From Bacteroidota bacterium (GTDB lineage Bacteria > Bacteroidota > Ignavibacteria > Ignavibacteriales > Melioribacteraceae), in NCBI GenBank assembly GCA_023397505.1, contig JAEWUC010000003.1, forward strand, positions 1 through 64,000: DNA of 64,000 nt, given 5' to 3'. How positions within the stretch are numbered: the stretch's first letter is position 1; each line of letters opens with the position of its first letter. Below the pieces are notes generated by a model that saw nothing but the letters and a program-made list of their open reading frames with translations, made no database searches and was not told the DNA's origin. Of this stretch, positions 46,711 to 55,544 are shown one piece after another. The translations under genes and the position numbers were made by a program.

Positions 46711-48930
46711 ATGAAAAAATTTTATGTACAAGTCTTACTAATAATAGCTACAACGATTGTTTGCTATGGACAAGCAAGTTCAAGAAATATAGTATTAATA
46801 AATCCGACTGATACACACGAACAAATTATTACTAAAGCTGCAAACGTTACCCCATCGCCCCGTCAATACGAGTGGCAGAAATTGGAGTTGACAGGTTTCA
46901 TTCATTTTGGAATTAACACTTTCAACGAAGTTGAGTGGGGCCAAAGCTTCACGGACATTACTCAATTCAACCCCGAAGAAATTGATGTAAAACAATGGGT
47001 AAATGTATTTAAGGATGCTGGTTTTAAATTGATAATCTTAACAACAAAGCATCACGACGGATTTTGTTTGTGGCCTACAAAATATACAGACTATAATGTT
47101 TCGAACACTCCTTTTAAAAACGGTAAAGGTGATATAGTGCGCGATCTTTCAAACGCATGCCGCGAAGCTGGAATTAAATTCGGAGTTTACCTTTCGCCAT
47201 GGGATATGCATGAAAAAAGTTACGGTACACCAGAATACAACACGTACTTCATGAATCAGCTAACGGAACTATTAACAAATTACGGCGAGATTTCCGAAGT
47301 ATGGTTCGACGGCGCTTGCGGCGAAGGACCTAACGGCAAAAAACAAGTTTATGATTGGAATGCATATTATAAATTAATAAGAGAATTGCAGCCAAATGCC
47401 GTGATAGCTGTTTCAGGTCCCGATGTTCGCTGGGTAGGAACCGAATCAGGTTACGGAAGACAAACAGAGTGGAGTGTTCTCCCCGGTTCTAACTTAGATC
47501 AAAATGCAATCGCTGCAAATTCACAACAGCAATCTTTGGACGGCGCTTTCGTACCACGCGATTTGATGGACGAAGATTTGGGAAGCATGGATAAACTAAA
47601 AGATGCAACTTCTCTTATTTGGTACCCGGCGGAGATTGATGTTTCAATTAGACCAAGATGGTTTTACCATGCAGGCGATGATAAACTTGTAAAATCTCCT
47701 CAAAAACTTGTTGATATATATTATAATTCAGTTGGATTAAACGGTGTACTTTTATTAAACATTCCTCCCGATAAACGCGGATTAATTCATCAAAATGACA
47801 TCGAAGCACTGAAAGGTATGCGTTACATTCTTAATGAAACATTCAAAGAAAATTTATTGATAAAATCACAAGCGCGAGCTACAAGTGAATTAAAAGGCAA
47901 TGAAGCATCTTTAATTCTCGATGACGATCCGGAAACATACTGGACAACAAACACTGATATTAGCACAGCCACTTTGGAAATTAAAATGAGCAGGGGTAAA
48001 ACATTTAATTGCGCTATGCTGCAGGAAAATATACTGGAAGGACAACGCATTGAGAAATTCCGTCTGGAATACTGGGACGGGCAATTGTGGCGGACATTCG
48101 CAAAAGCCACAACTGTCGGTTACAAAAGACTTCTTCGCTTTCCCGAAGTAAATACCGACAGAGTGAAAATCGTGATAGAACAAAGCCGTACAAATCCTAC
48201 AATTTCTTCTTTCGGTTTATTTCTTTCACCGCCCGAAATAAGTTTTGATCCAAATGACAAAGCGTTTACCGACAGCATAAAAATACAAATTGCCTGTGAT
48301 TCAAAAAGAGCAAAAATATATTACACACTCGACGGCAGTACACCGGATGAAAAGTCAAAATTATACACAAACGGTATTCCAATAAATAAAACAACAACTA
48401 TAACTGCCAATGCCATTTCTTCCGCAGGCAAAACAAGTCTGCCGGTTAAAGCCGTCTTCAACAAAGTAAAATATTTCATTAACTATAATACTTCCTTCAG
48501 TGAAAAATACGGCGGCGGCACACTTTCACTTATCGACGGCGTTAATGGAAGCGAGAATTTTAACGATGGTAATTGGATTGGTTTTAATGGTAGTGACCTC
48601 GATGTAACAATCGATTTAAAGGAAATAAAAAACATTAAAAAAATTTCCGCGGGATTTTTGAGAGATATTAATTCTTATATCTTTTTACCTGAATGGGTTG
48701 AATATTCATTTTCCGAGGATGGAAATAATTTCGATAGAAAAAAGTTAATTATTAATGATGTTCAACAAAACGATAAAACGGAATTGATCAAGAAATTTGA
48801 ATATGAACCAGGCAATATTTCTGCAAGATACATCCATGTTAAAGCAAAAAGCATTGGCACTTGTCCGACATGGCATAAAGGCGCTGGCGATAAAGCATGG
48901 ATTTTCTGCGATGAAATTTCTGTCGAATAA
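46711..48930 (+). CDS. GH29 alpha-L-fucosidase, exported, with three accessory domains
   Basis: A signal peptide (ends 'TTIVCYGQ') precedes the GH29 barrel (about 45-370): 'TGFIHFGINTFNEVEWG', 'LTTKHHDGFCLWPTKYTDYN' and the nucleophile D200 in 'SEVWFDGACGEG'. 'FIHFGINTF' and 'WFDGACGEGPNG' resemble the GH29-B type that prefers branched alpha-1,3/1,4-fucose. An F5/8-type domain (about 385-500), a CHB_HEX_C-like domain (about 510-590) and a second F5/8-like domain (about 600-739) follow; the last two match the C-termini of the GH20 and GH92 proteins. It starts 10 bases after the first GH29 gene. A periplasmic or surface role in defucosylating antennae or core is likely. Confidence 0.93.
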   Translation: MKKFYVQVLLIIATTIVCYGQASSRNIVLINPTDTHEQIITKAANVTPSPRQYEWQKLELTGFIHFGINTFNEVEWGQSFTDITQFNPEEIDVKQWVNVFKDAGFKLIILTTKHHDGFCLWPTKYTDYNVSNTPFKNGKGDIVRDLSNACREAGIKFGVYLSPWDMHEKSYGTPEYNTYFMNQLTELLTNYGEISEVWFDGACGEGPNGKKQVYDWNAYYKLIRELQPNAVIAVSGPDVRWVGTESGYGRQTEWSVLPGSNLDQNAIAANSQQQSLDGAFVPRDLMDEDLGSMDKLKDATSLIWYPAEIDVSIRPRWFYHAGDDKLVKSPQKLVDIYYNSVGLNGVLLLNIPPDKRGLIHQNDIEALKGMRYILNETFKENLLIKSQARATSELKGNEASLILDDDPETYWTTNTDISTATLEIKMSRGKTFNCAMLQENILEGQRIEKFRLEYWDGQLWRTFAKATTVGYKRLLRFPEVNTDRVKIVIEQSRTNPTISSFGLFLSPPEISFDPNDKAFTDSIKIQIACDSKRAKIYYTLDGSTPDEKSKLYTNGIPINKTTTITANAISSAGKTSLPVKAVFNKVKYFINYNTSFSEKYGGGTLSLIDGVNGSENFNDGNWIGFNGSDLDVTIDLKEIKNIKKISAGFLRDINSYIFLPEWVEYSFSEDGNNFDRKKLIINDVQQNDKTELIKKFEYEPGNISARYIHVKAKSIGTCPTWHKGAGDKAWIFCDEISVE

Positions 48931-48968
48931 ATTTTTTGTTTTGTACCTCTAAAACAAGAATATTTAAT

Positions 48969-50015
48969 ATGAAAAAACTTTTGCTAATATTTTTATTGAA
49001 TGGAGCGATTTTATCAGCTCAACCTCTGAATGGTTTTAAAATAGATACAATTTCTGATTCAACAATTTTCCCATCCGGTACTTTCGAATCTTGTCACTCA
49101 AGCACTATTGTTGAAACAGAACCGGGCAATTTTGTTGCTGCATGGTTTGCCGGTTCTTATGAAGGTGCCGATGATGTTGGAATTTGGATTTCACATTATA
49201 ACAATAATAAATGGTCTACGCCGATTGAGATAGCTGTTGGCAAAGATTCACTCGGCAAACAATTGCCGTGTTGGAATCCTGTATTGTTCAAAACTTACGA
49301 TAACAATTTAATACTGTTTTATAAGGTTGGCAAAAATCCCCGTGAATGGTGGGGTATGGTAATTAAATCTTTTGACTTTGGAAAAACTTGGAACAAACCG
49401 GCAATGCTTCCCAAAAATTTTCTTGGACCAATCAAAAACAAACCGATTCAACTTCCGGATGGGACTATTATTTGTCCTTCAAGTATTGAAAGCATTGATG
49501 AAAAAAAGTGGACTGTTCATGTAGAAATTGCGGATGAAAATCTTTCATCATGGAATAAAATAGAAGTTGATGCGGACAGCGGAGTTGGCGTTATTCAACC
49601 GACTATCCTTGTACATCCAAACAAGAATTTGCAGATGCTTTGCAGAAGCAGGCAGAATGTAATTTATCAATCATGGTCATTTGACAACGGCGTGAGTTGG
49701 ACAAAATTAAACAAGACCGATGTTCCAAATCCTAATTCAGGTATTGATGCAGTAACTCTTGAAGATGGTAAATTTATTTTAGTTTACAATCCTCTGCTGC
49801 AAGGCAGAGATTGGTTTTACGGAAGAAACGTCCTCAACGTCGCAATTTCCAAAGACGGTGAAAATTGGCAAGATATTTATCAACTTAAAAATGAAAAAGA
49901 AGGCGAGTTCAGCTATCCCGCCGTAATTCAAGCTTACGATAAATCAATTCACATTACATATACGGTGAAAAGAAAAACAATAAATCATACCATTTTAAGA
50001 ATTGGCAAAAAATAA
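48969..50015 (+). CDS. Exported BNR/Asp-box propeller protein, sialidase-like fold, function unknown
   Basis: From the ATG at 48969 the protein has 348 residues; a TTG 11 codons upstream is in frame but the signal peptide (MKKLLLIFLLNGAILSAQ) begins here. The family is the BNR repeat-like domain (PF13088), with Asp-box motifs 'SFDFGKTW', 'SFDNGVSW' and 'SKDGENW'. The 'RIP' motif that gives the first catalytic Arg of GH33 sialidases is absent: the equivalent region reads 'FESCHSSTIVETEPGNF'. The segment 'AAWFAGSYEGADDVGIW' is typical of the uncharacterised branch of this family. It ends the plus-strand glycan operon, converging on fucP with 48 bases between. I would not call it a sialidase. 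Confidence 0.75.
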   Translation: MKKLLLIFLLNGAILSAQPLNGFKIDTISDSTIFPSGTFESCHSSTIVETEPGNFVAAWFAGSYEGADDVGIWISHYNNNKWSTPIEIAVGKDSLGKQLPCWNPVLFKTYDNNLILFYKVGKNPREWWGMVIKSFDFGKTWNKPAMLPKNFLGPIKNKPIQLPDGTIICPSSIESIDEKKWTVHVEIADENLSSWNKIEVDADSGVGVIQPTILVHPNKNLQMLCRSRQNVIYQSWSFDNGVSWTKLNKTDVPNPNSGIDAVTLEDGKFILVYNPLLQGRDWFYGRNVLNVAISKDGENWQDIYQLKNEKEGEFSYPAVIQAYDKSIHITYTVKRKTINHTILRIGKK

Positions 50016-50063
50016 ACACCTGGTAAACTCATTCAACAATTTTTAATTTCATAGAAAAAAATT

Positions 50064-51374
50064 CTATAAAGAAGTTTTACTTAGTTTCGGCCATGCAAAG
50101 CCGTAAACAGATATTATCGCAAAACAAAACATCGGCATTAAGAAACTGACCGACATATTATACTCATCTCCAAGATGTCCCATCAACTTGGGCATTATTG
50201 CCCCGCCCATTATTGCCATAACAATAAAACCGGAAGCTTTCTTTGCTTTTACACCAAGTCCGTATATACCGAGCGCGAAAATTGTCGGAAACATAATCGA
50301 CATGAAAAAGAAACTGAGAAAAACGGAAATAGTGGAAGCCCACCCAAGATTCAGCACAATCAAACCGCAAACGAAAAAATTAATTAATGCATAAACGCCA
50401 AGCACTTTATAAGATTTTAACTTTCTCATAATAGCGGCGCCAATAGCTCGTCCGAGTAAAAATAGCGGAAATCCGATTGTTCCCAACAAAAATGTTGCGC
50501 CTTTTTCATTAATAAAGAAACTACCTTCTTTAATCGAGACCCGTTCGTTAAATAACCAGCTGTTTGCAATTTCTTGGGTGATAGCCGGAACTTCTTCAAT
50601 AACATAATTAATAAAGAAACTAAAAATGCCTGCCTGAGCCGCGACATAAAAAAATTGCGCAAGAACGGCACCTATAAAATGCGGGTGCGCCCAAATCGAT
50701 TTTTTACTTGTTGTCGCCGAACTGTTGTCGAGTTGGTATTCATCTTCCGTATTGAGATCGGGTACGTATGAGAAAAAGAAAACTATAGCTAAAATCAATA
50801 CTACAACAGCAACTATGAGATAAGGAATATATAACTGTTGCTGAGCAACCTCCGCTCCTTGGTTTGAATAAAAAAATGCGCCGCCAATTATCGGTCCCAA
50901 AATCCAGCCGACGCCGTTAAATGATTGAGCCAAATTAATACGTGAAGCGGCAAATTCTTTTGGGCCAAGAACCGTTGTATATGGATTTGCAACAGTTTCT
51001 AAAATTGTAAGTCCCATTGAAATAAGACAAACACCAAAAAGAAAAGCCCAGAAGGCAGCAATCTTTGTGGCTGGAATAAACCAAAACCCGCCGAGTGAAA
51101 CTAAAAGCAAACCTATAATTATTCCATTCTTGTAACCAAATTTACTGGCTAACCAGCTTGCCGGAAGAGCCATCAAAAAATAGCCGAGATAATGAGCGAA
51201 TTGAACCCATGCAGATTGCGCTTTAGTAAGATGCAATAGGTCTTGAAAATGTTTATCCATTACATCGATCATTCCGTTACAAGTTCCCCACAAAAAGAAC
51301 AATGTACTTATAAGGACAAATGTTATTAAATAATTTTTACCGTCTTTTGAATTAAACATTTTCGAGTAAGTCAT
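50064..51374 (-). CDS. fucP: L-fucose:H+ symporter
   Basis: The 436 residues have 12 hydrophobic segments and the FucP hallmarks 'LFFLWGTCNGMIDVMDKHFQ' in helix 1 (the Asp there is expected to take part in proton coupling), 'FAHYLGYFLMALPASWL', and 'TILETVANPYTTVLGP' in helix 4. 'LGPKEFAASRINLAQSFNGVGWILGP' follows. AAGGAAAG lies before the ATG. It is the last gene of fucA-fucK-fucI-fucP, 35 bases after fucI, so fucose is the most secure substrate assignment among the three FucP-family permeases in the window. Confidence 0.92.
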   Translation of the reverse strand: MTYSKMFNSKDGKNYLITFVLISTLFFLWGTCNGMIDVMDKHFQDLLHLTKAQSAWVQFAHYLGYFLMALPASWLASKFGYKNGIIIGLLLVSLGGFWFIPATKIAAFWAFLFGVCLISMGLTILETVANPYTTVLGPKEFAASRINLAQSFNGVGWILGPIIGGAFFYSNQGAEVAQQQLYIPYLIVAVVVLILAIVFFFSYVPDLNTEDEYQLDNSSATTSKKSIWAHPHFIGAVLAQFFYVAAQAGIFSFFINYVIEEVPAITQEIANSWLFNERVSIKEGSFFINEKGATFLLGTIGFPLFLLGRAIGAAIMRKLKSYKVLGVYALINFFVCGLIVLNLGWASTISVFLSFFFMSIMFPTIFALGIYGLGVKAKKASGFIVMAIMGGAIMPKLMGHLGDEYNMSVSFLMPMFCFAIISVYGFAWPKLSKTSL

Positions 51375-51409
51375 GGGCTTTCCTTTTTAAGTATGCAAAA
51401 ATTATTTTA

Positions 51410-53206
51410 CTAAATATATAAAGAACCGAAGTTTTTGCATGCACTAAAATCGGCAGATTCCAAATTCATTGTACCAAAAGCATTCCATGCGCTCGGGCGG
51501 TAAATTCTATCTTCCGATACATTATGCATATTCACAGGAATACGAAGCATCGAAGCAAGAGTAATAAGCTTGTCGCCAATATGTCCGTAGCTTATTGCGC
51601 CGTGGTTAGCGCCCCAATTTGCCATTACCGAATAAACATCTTTAAATGCACCGGAGCCGTTTAATACCGGGGCAAACCATGTTGTAGGCCAAGTAGGACT
51701 TGTTCTTCTTTGCAATATTTGATCAACATCTTTGGGCAATTCAACGGTATATCCTTCCGCAATTTGAAGCACGGGCCCCAATCCTTTAACTAAGTTTACT
51801 CTCGACATTGTTACAGGCATTTCGCCTTCGGTTAAGAATTGAGAAGAGAAACCTCCGCCTCTAAAATATTCCAATTCTGCCGGGCACCATTTAGTCGCTT
51901 TCAAACAAGCGTCGGCTTCGCTTTGAGATATTTCCCAAAACGGTTTCATTGCAGGTTGACCATTCAATTTCTGTTTACCGGTACCGTCAAGAGTTGAAGA
52001 ACCCGAATTAATTAAATGAATTATGCCGTTAGCCGCTTTACCTTTAAGTGTCTTATTTGTTACACGCTTTACTGCCTGCGGACTCCAATATGTTCTTACG
52101 TCGGAAAAAATCTGCGCAGTATTTGTCAATAAATGACCGAACAACATAGCTACACCGTTTAGACTGTCATTCTCAGTTGCAACTACAAACGGCTGACGAA
52201 TTCCATTCCAGTCAAAAGATGAATTTAAGATTGCTTCTAAAAAATCACCGTTAGGAAAATGATCTGTCCAATGTCGCTGTCCTTGAAAGCCTGCAACTAA
52301 TGCATTATGCCCCAAAGCCTCTTCGACAAACCCGGTTTCAATTAGTTTCGGATTTCCAATCATTAGATCCCTTACAATCATTGTCATTTTAACAACTGTT
52401 TCCCATTCATAATCTTTTCTTGCTCTTGAAGATTTATGCTTATTAATATCTTCACCTTCTTTACAATTCTTTTTATTCCATTCCAAAGCAAACCGGTATT
52501 CCTTTTCATCATAAATTTTCTCATCGATTCTTCTTATTAATTCCGACATATCAACATATTCATTTCGCATTCCGAGATAATTATTGAAGAAGTGGGGATC
52601 AACAACCGAGCCTGCAATTCCCATTGAAACAGAACCGATTGATAAGTATGACTTTCCTCTCATTTGCGCTACGGCCAATCCGGCTTTAGCAAATGTCAAT
52701 AATTTTTCTTTTACATCTTTCGGAATTGTTAAATCAGATTTGTCTTGAACATCATGACCATAAATGCCGAAAGTCGGAAGTCCCAATTGCGTATAACCCG
52801 CAAGTGCTGCAGCAAGATAAACTGCACCTGGTCTTTCAGTTCCGTTAAAACCCCAAACAGCTTTTGGGATCAGCGGGTCGGTGTCCATGACTTCTGTTCC
52901 GTAGCACCAGCAAGGAGTTACAGTTAAAGAAACTCCAACACCTTCACTCGAAAATTTTTCCGCACACATTGCCGCTTCGGCAACACCGCCAATGCATTGA
53001 TCTGCAATAACACATTCAACGGGCAAACCGTTCGGATGGCGAAGATTGTTTGATAAAAAATCTGCAGCCGCTTTTGCCATTTGCATAGTTTGATCTTCAA
53101 GCGACTCTCTAACGCCTTTTCTTCTTCCGTCAATTACAGGTCGAATTCCAATTTTCGGCATCGAGCCGATTAAACGGTTCACAAATTGTCCGGAGTTTGT
53201 TTTCAT
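51410..53206 (-). CDS. fucI: L-fucose isomerase
   Basis: The 598 residues (E. coli enzyme 591) align throughout with L-fucose isomerase: 'PKIGIRPVIDGRRKGVRESLE', 'TPCWCYGTEVMD', and the manganese ligands Glu in 'VVATENDSLNGVA' and Asp in 'FSDVRTYWSP' are present, with 'NWGANHGAISYGHIGD' near the end carrying the third-ligand His region. It converts L-fucose to L-fuculose in the cytoplasm. GAGGA precedes the ATG. It begins 7 bases after fucK, in one operon with fucA and fucP. Confidence 0.95.
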   Translation of the reverse strand: MKTNSGQFVNRLIGSMPKIGIRPVIDGRRKGVRESLEDQTMQMAKAAADFLSNNLRHPNGLPVECVIADQCIGGVAEAAMCAEKFSSEGVGVSLTVTPCWCYGTEVMDTDPLIPKAVWGFNGTERPGAVYLAAALAGYTQLGLPTFGIYGHDVQDKSDLTIPKDVKEKLLTFAKAGLAVAQMRGKSYLSIGSVSMGIAGSVVDPHFFNNYLGMRNEYVDMSELIRRIDEKIYDEKEYRFALEWNKKNCKEGEDINKHKSSRARKDYEWETVVKMTMIVRDLMIGNPKLIETGFVEEALGHNALVAGFQGQRHWTDHFPNGDFLEAILNSSFDWNGIRQPFVVATENDSLNGVAMLFGHLLTNTAQIFSDVRTYWSPQAVKRVTNKTLKGKAANGIIHLINSGSSTLDGTGKQKLNGQPAMKPFWEISQSEADACLKATKWCPAELEYFRGGGFSSQFLTEGEMPVTMSRVNLVKGLGPVLQIAEGYTVELPKDVDQILQRRTSPTWPTTWFAPVLNGSGAFKDVYSVMANWGANHGAISYGHIGDKLITLASMLRIPVNMHNVSEDRIYRPSAWNAFGTMNLESADFSACKNFGSLYI

Positions 53207-53213
53207 GGTTTCC

Positions 53214-54695
53214 TCAACTTTTTAAAATTCTTTTATAGTATTTCTCATTCTCTTGATAATATTTTTCGTTGGTAGGTATATATTCTTTTATGGCAAAAGA
53301 TATGGAAATCATTTTTCGCCATTCATATAAATTATTAACAGCACCGGAAGCTACCGCTGCAACACCGCAATTGCCGATAATTGTTCCTTCAATTGGCCCG
53401 GCTATTACTTTCCTGTTGATCGCATCGGCAGTCATCTGGTTTAATAATTCATTTTGTATTCCGCCGCCGACGGCATGAAGAACATCTATTTTTTTATTTG
53501 AAACTTTTTCCAATTGCTCGAATGTAGTTTTATAATTGAATGCGAGACTTTCTAAAATAACTCTTACAATAAATCCAATATCATCTTTTGCAGTTTGGTT
53601 TGTTTCTTCAAGATAGGACAATACTTTAGCGGGCATGTCGCCTGGTTTTAAAAATCTGTTATCATTTAAATCAATCCAAGCATTTGCATACCCATAATTC
53701 AAAGCCAATTCCGCCAAGCTTTCGTATGAAAAATCATTTCCTCTTTGCGACCAATATCTTTTACATTCCTGAATAGGCCACATACCGATTAAGTTTTTTA
53801 GAAAACGTGTTGTTCCCTGAATACCTCCTTCATTAGAAAAATTATAGTTCATTGCTTCAGGAGTAATTATAGGTTCGTTAGAAACAATTCCCATAATAGA
53901 CCAAGTACCAGAACTTAGAAATGCCCATGAATTATTTCCGGCAGGAACAGAAGCGACAGCAGAAGCAGTATCGTGCCCTGCACTTGCATAAACCGGGATC
54001 GATTTATCCAATCCTGTTTCGACTGCAATTTCTTTCGTAAGTTTTGATACGAATGTTCCAGGTTCAATAATAGAAGGAAAAATATTTCGGGGAAAACCGA
54101 ACATATCTATTAGCTTCCAATTCCAATCTCGCAAGATTGGATCTATCAAACCTGTCGTAGAAGCAATCGTGTATTCTGCTGTTTTTATACCTGTTAAAAG
54201 AAAAATAAAAAAGTCCGGCATTAGCAGCATTTTATCTGCTACGTTCAACAAGTTGAGTTTATTTTTCTTTTCGGCTAAAAGTTGAAAGATAGTATTATAC
54301 TGCGCAAATTGTATCCCGGTGTTGTTGTAAAGTTCTTCTTTGGAAAGTACATTGAAAGCTTCAGCCATTATAAAATCTGTTCTATCATCCCGGTAATGGT
54401 ACGGGAAACCTAAAATTCTGTTTTCGGCATCAACCAATACATAATCAACACCCCATGTGTCAATGCAAATGCCGTCGAAGTGAGTTCCAAAATTTTCTTT
54501 GGCTTTTTGCAGCCCGGTAATTAATTCTTTGAAGATTGCCAATACATCCCAGTGCAAACCATCTAATAATTTTACGTTGTGTGTTTTGAACCTATGAACT
54601 TCGTTAAGAATTATTTTACCGTCGGCAATTACTACAACAACACAACGCCCGCTTTCAGCTCCAAGATCAAAACCGATAAATTTCTTTTCGTTCAT
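53214..54695 (-). CDS. fucK: L-fuculokinase (FGGY family, rhamnulokinase-like)
   Basis: The 493 residues form an FGGY kinase: phosphate-1 loop 'GFDLGAESGRCVVV', catalytic-Asp region 'GICIDTWGVDYVLVD', and 'HAVGGGIQNELLNQMTADAI' near the C-terminus. Sequence features such as 'YHYRDDRT' and 'ASAGHDTASAVASVP' are those of the rhamnulokinase group, to which Bacteroidota fuculokinases also belong. Because fucI and fucA flank it and no rhamnose genes are present, phosphorylation of L-fuculose is the likely reaction. No clear Shine-Dalgarno sequence is seen before the ATG at 54695; it lies 52 bases after fucA. Confidence 0.88.
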   Translation of the reverse strand: MNEKKFIGFDLGAESGRCVVVVIADGKIILNEVHRFKTHNVKLLDGLHWDVLAIFKELITGLQKAKENFGTHFDGICIDTWGVDYVLVDAENRILGFPYHYRDDRTDFIMAEAFNVLSKEELYNNTGIQFAQYNTIFQLLAEKKNKLNLLNVADKMLLMPDFFIFLLTGIKTAEYTIASTTGLIDPILRDWNWKLIDMFGFPRNIFPSIIEPGTFVSKLTKEIAVETGLDKSIPVYASAGHDTASAVASVPAGNNSWAFLSSGTWSIMGIVSNEPIITPEAMNYNFSNEGGIQGTTRFLKNLIGMWPIQECKRYWSQRGNDFSYESLAELALNYGYANAWIDLNDNRFLKPGDMPAKVLSYLEETNQTAKDDIGFIVRVILESLAFNYKTTFEQLEKVSNKKIDVLHAVGGGIQNELLNQMTADAINRKVIAGPIEGTIIGNCGVAAVASGAVNNLYEWRKMISISFAIKEYIPTNEKYYQENEKYYKRILKS

Positions 54696-54747
54696 AGATT
54701 AAAATTTTGGCTACAATTATTTTTTACACTTTAGAAAAAATTCCCAA

Positions 54748-55446
54748 CTATTTTTTCAGATTCATGGGCGTACAATCGCATAATGAAATTTTTCCGGTTA
54801 GATTAAATCTTTCCCTTAATGTCATTAAACGATCTCTTTCCGATTCGGGCAGAACATTTACATTTCCTAATTGAATGGCTTTCCACACAATATTTGCGGT
54901 GTGTTCCAAAGTTTCCATTTTATGATATGCGCTGAATAAGTCGCTGCCGAGCGTTAACGCACCGTGATTTTCCAAAAGTATAGCATCTGATTTTTGTAAG
55001 AACGGTTTTATCTTTTCCGGTAATTCCATCGTTGAAGGCAATCCGTAAGGAGCTAAGGGAACTGCACCGAGAACAATTATAGCTTCAGGCAGAACGCATT
55101 TATTTAATGGAATTCCCGCAACGGCAAAACTTGTTGCATAAGGTGGATGGGCATGTACAACAGATTTGATATCCGGGCGCTCTTTATAAACATCGAGGTG
55201 CATTTTAACTTCGCTTGAAGGTCGGTACTTTCCGTTTTGTTCAATTACGTTCCCTTCAATATCGCACAAGATTATCATTTCTTCCGACATGAAACCTTTG
55301 CTGATACCAGTTGCAGTTGTAAGTATTTCTTTCTCATTAAGTTTAACAGAGATATTACCGTCATTTGCAGCCACATAACCGCGTGTCCAGATTCTTCTTC
55401 CAATTTCTATAATATCTTCTTTAGTTTTCTTTATATTTTGTTCCAC
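54748..55446 (-). CDS. fucA: L-fuculose-1-phosphate aldolase (class II aldolase/adducin family)
   Basis: The 232 residues match the AraD/FucA fold: 'RGYVAANDGNISVK', 'TATGISKGFM', 'RPSSEVKMHLDVYKERPD', the zinc ligands 'VVHAHPPYATSFA', and 'AILLENHGALTLGSDLFSAYH' with the third His; the catalytic Glu is in 'CVLPEA'. It splits fuculose-1-phosphate into dihydroxyacetone phosphate and L-lactaldehyde. The start is GTG at 55446, supported by a strong CAGGAG eight bases before it. It is the first gene of the fuc operon; two palindromes lie in its upstream region. Confidence 0.93.
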   Translation of the reverse strand: MEQNIKKTKEDIIEIGRRIWTRGYVAANDGNISVKLNEKEILTTATGISKGFMSEEMIILCDIEGNVIEQNGKYRPSSEVKMHLDVYKERPDIKSVVHAHPPYATSFAVAGIPLNKCVLPEAIIVLGAVPLAPYGLPSTMELPEKIKPFLQKSDAILLENHGALTLGSDLFSAYHKMETLEHTANIVWKAIQLGNVNVLPESERDRLMTLRERFNLTGKISLCDCTPMNLKK

Positions 55447-55464
55447 TTTGAACTCCTGCAGATT

Positions 55465-55500
55465 TTATCATTTGATAATCATTAATATTATTGATTAATG
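55465..55500. promoter_or_regulatory. Two adjacent palindromes upstream of the fucose operon
   Basis: TTATCA-TT-TGATAA (55465-55478, 6-2-6) and CATTAAT-N7-ATTAATG (55480-55500, 7-7-7) lie 19-54 bases before the fucA GTG, in the 98-base gap after the PNGase-like gene. They are perfect and placed where an operator or promoter-overlapping site is expected. The base composition is AT-rich, so chance palindromes are possible. Confidence 0.35.
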
Positions 55501-55544
55501 AATAGCACTAAAAAAAGTTACTTTAAATTATTCTTATAGAAGAA

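Noticed and set aside
48936..50015. Annotating the BNR protein as an exo-alpha-sialidase
   Set aside because: The fold family fits, but the RIP motif with the first catalytic arginine is missing and no sialic-acid genes are nearby.
50051..50067. Bidirectional terminator ATAGAA-N5-TTCTAT between the BNR gene and fucP
   Set aside because: The stem is only six A/T-rich pairs and overlaps the fucP stop codon; it is too weak to support.
53214..54695. Calling the FGGY kinase rhamnulokinase (rhaB)
   Set aside because: The sequence group includes both activities, and fucI and fucA lie directly on either side while rhamnose genes are absent.
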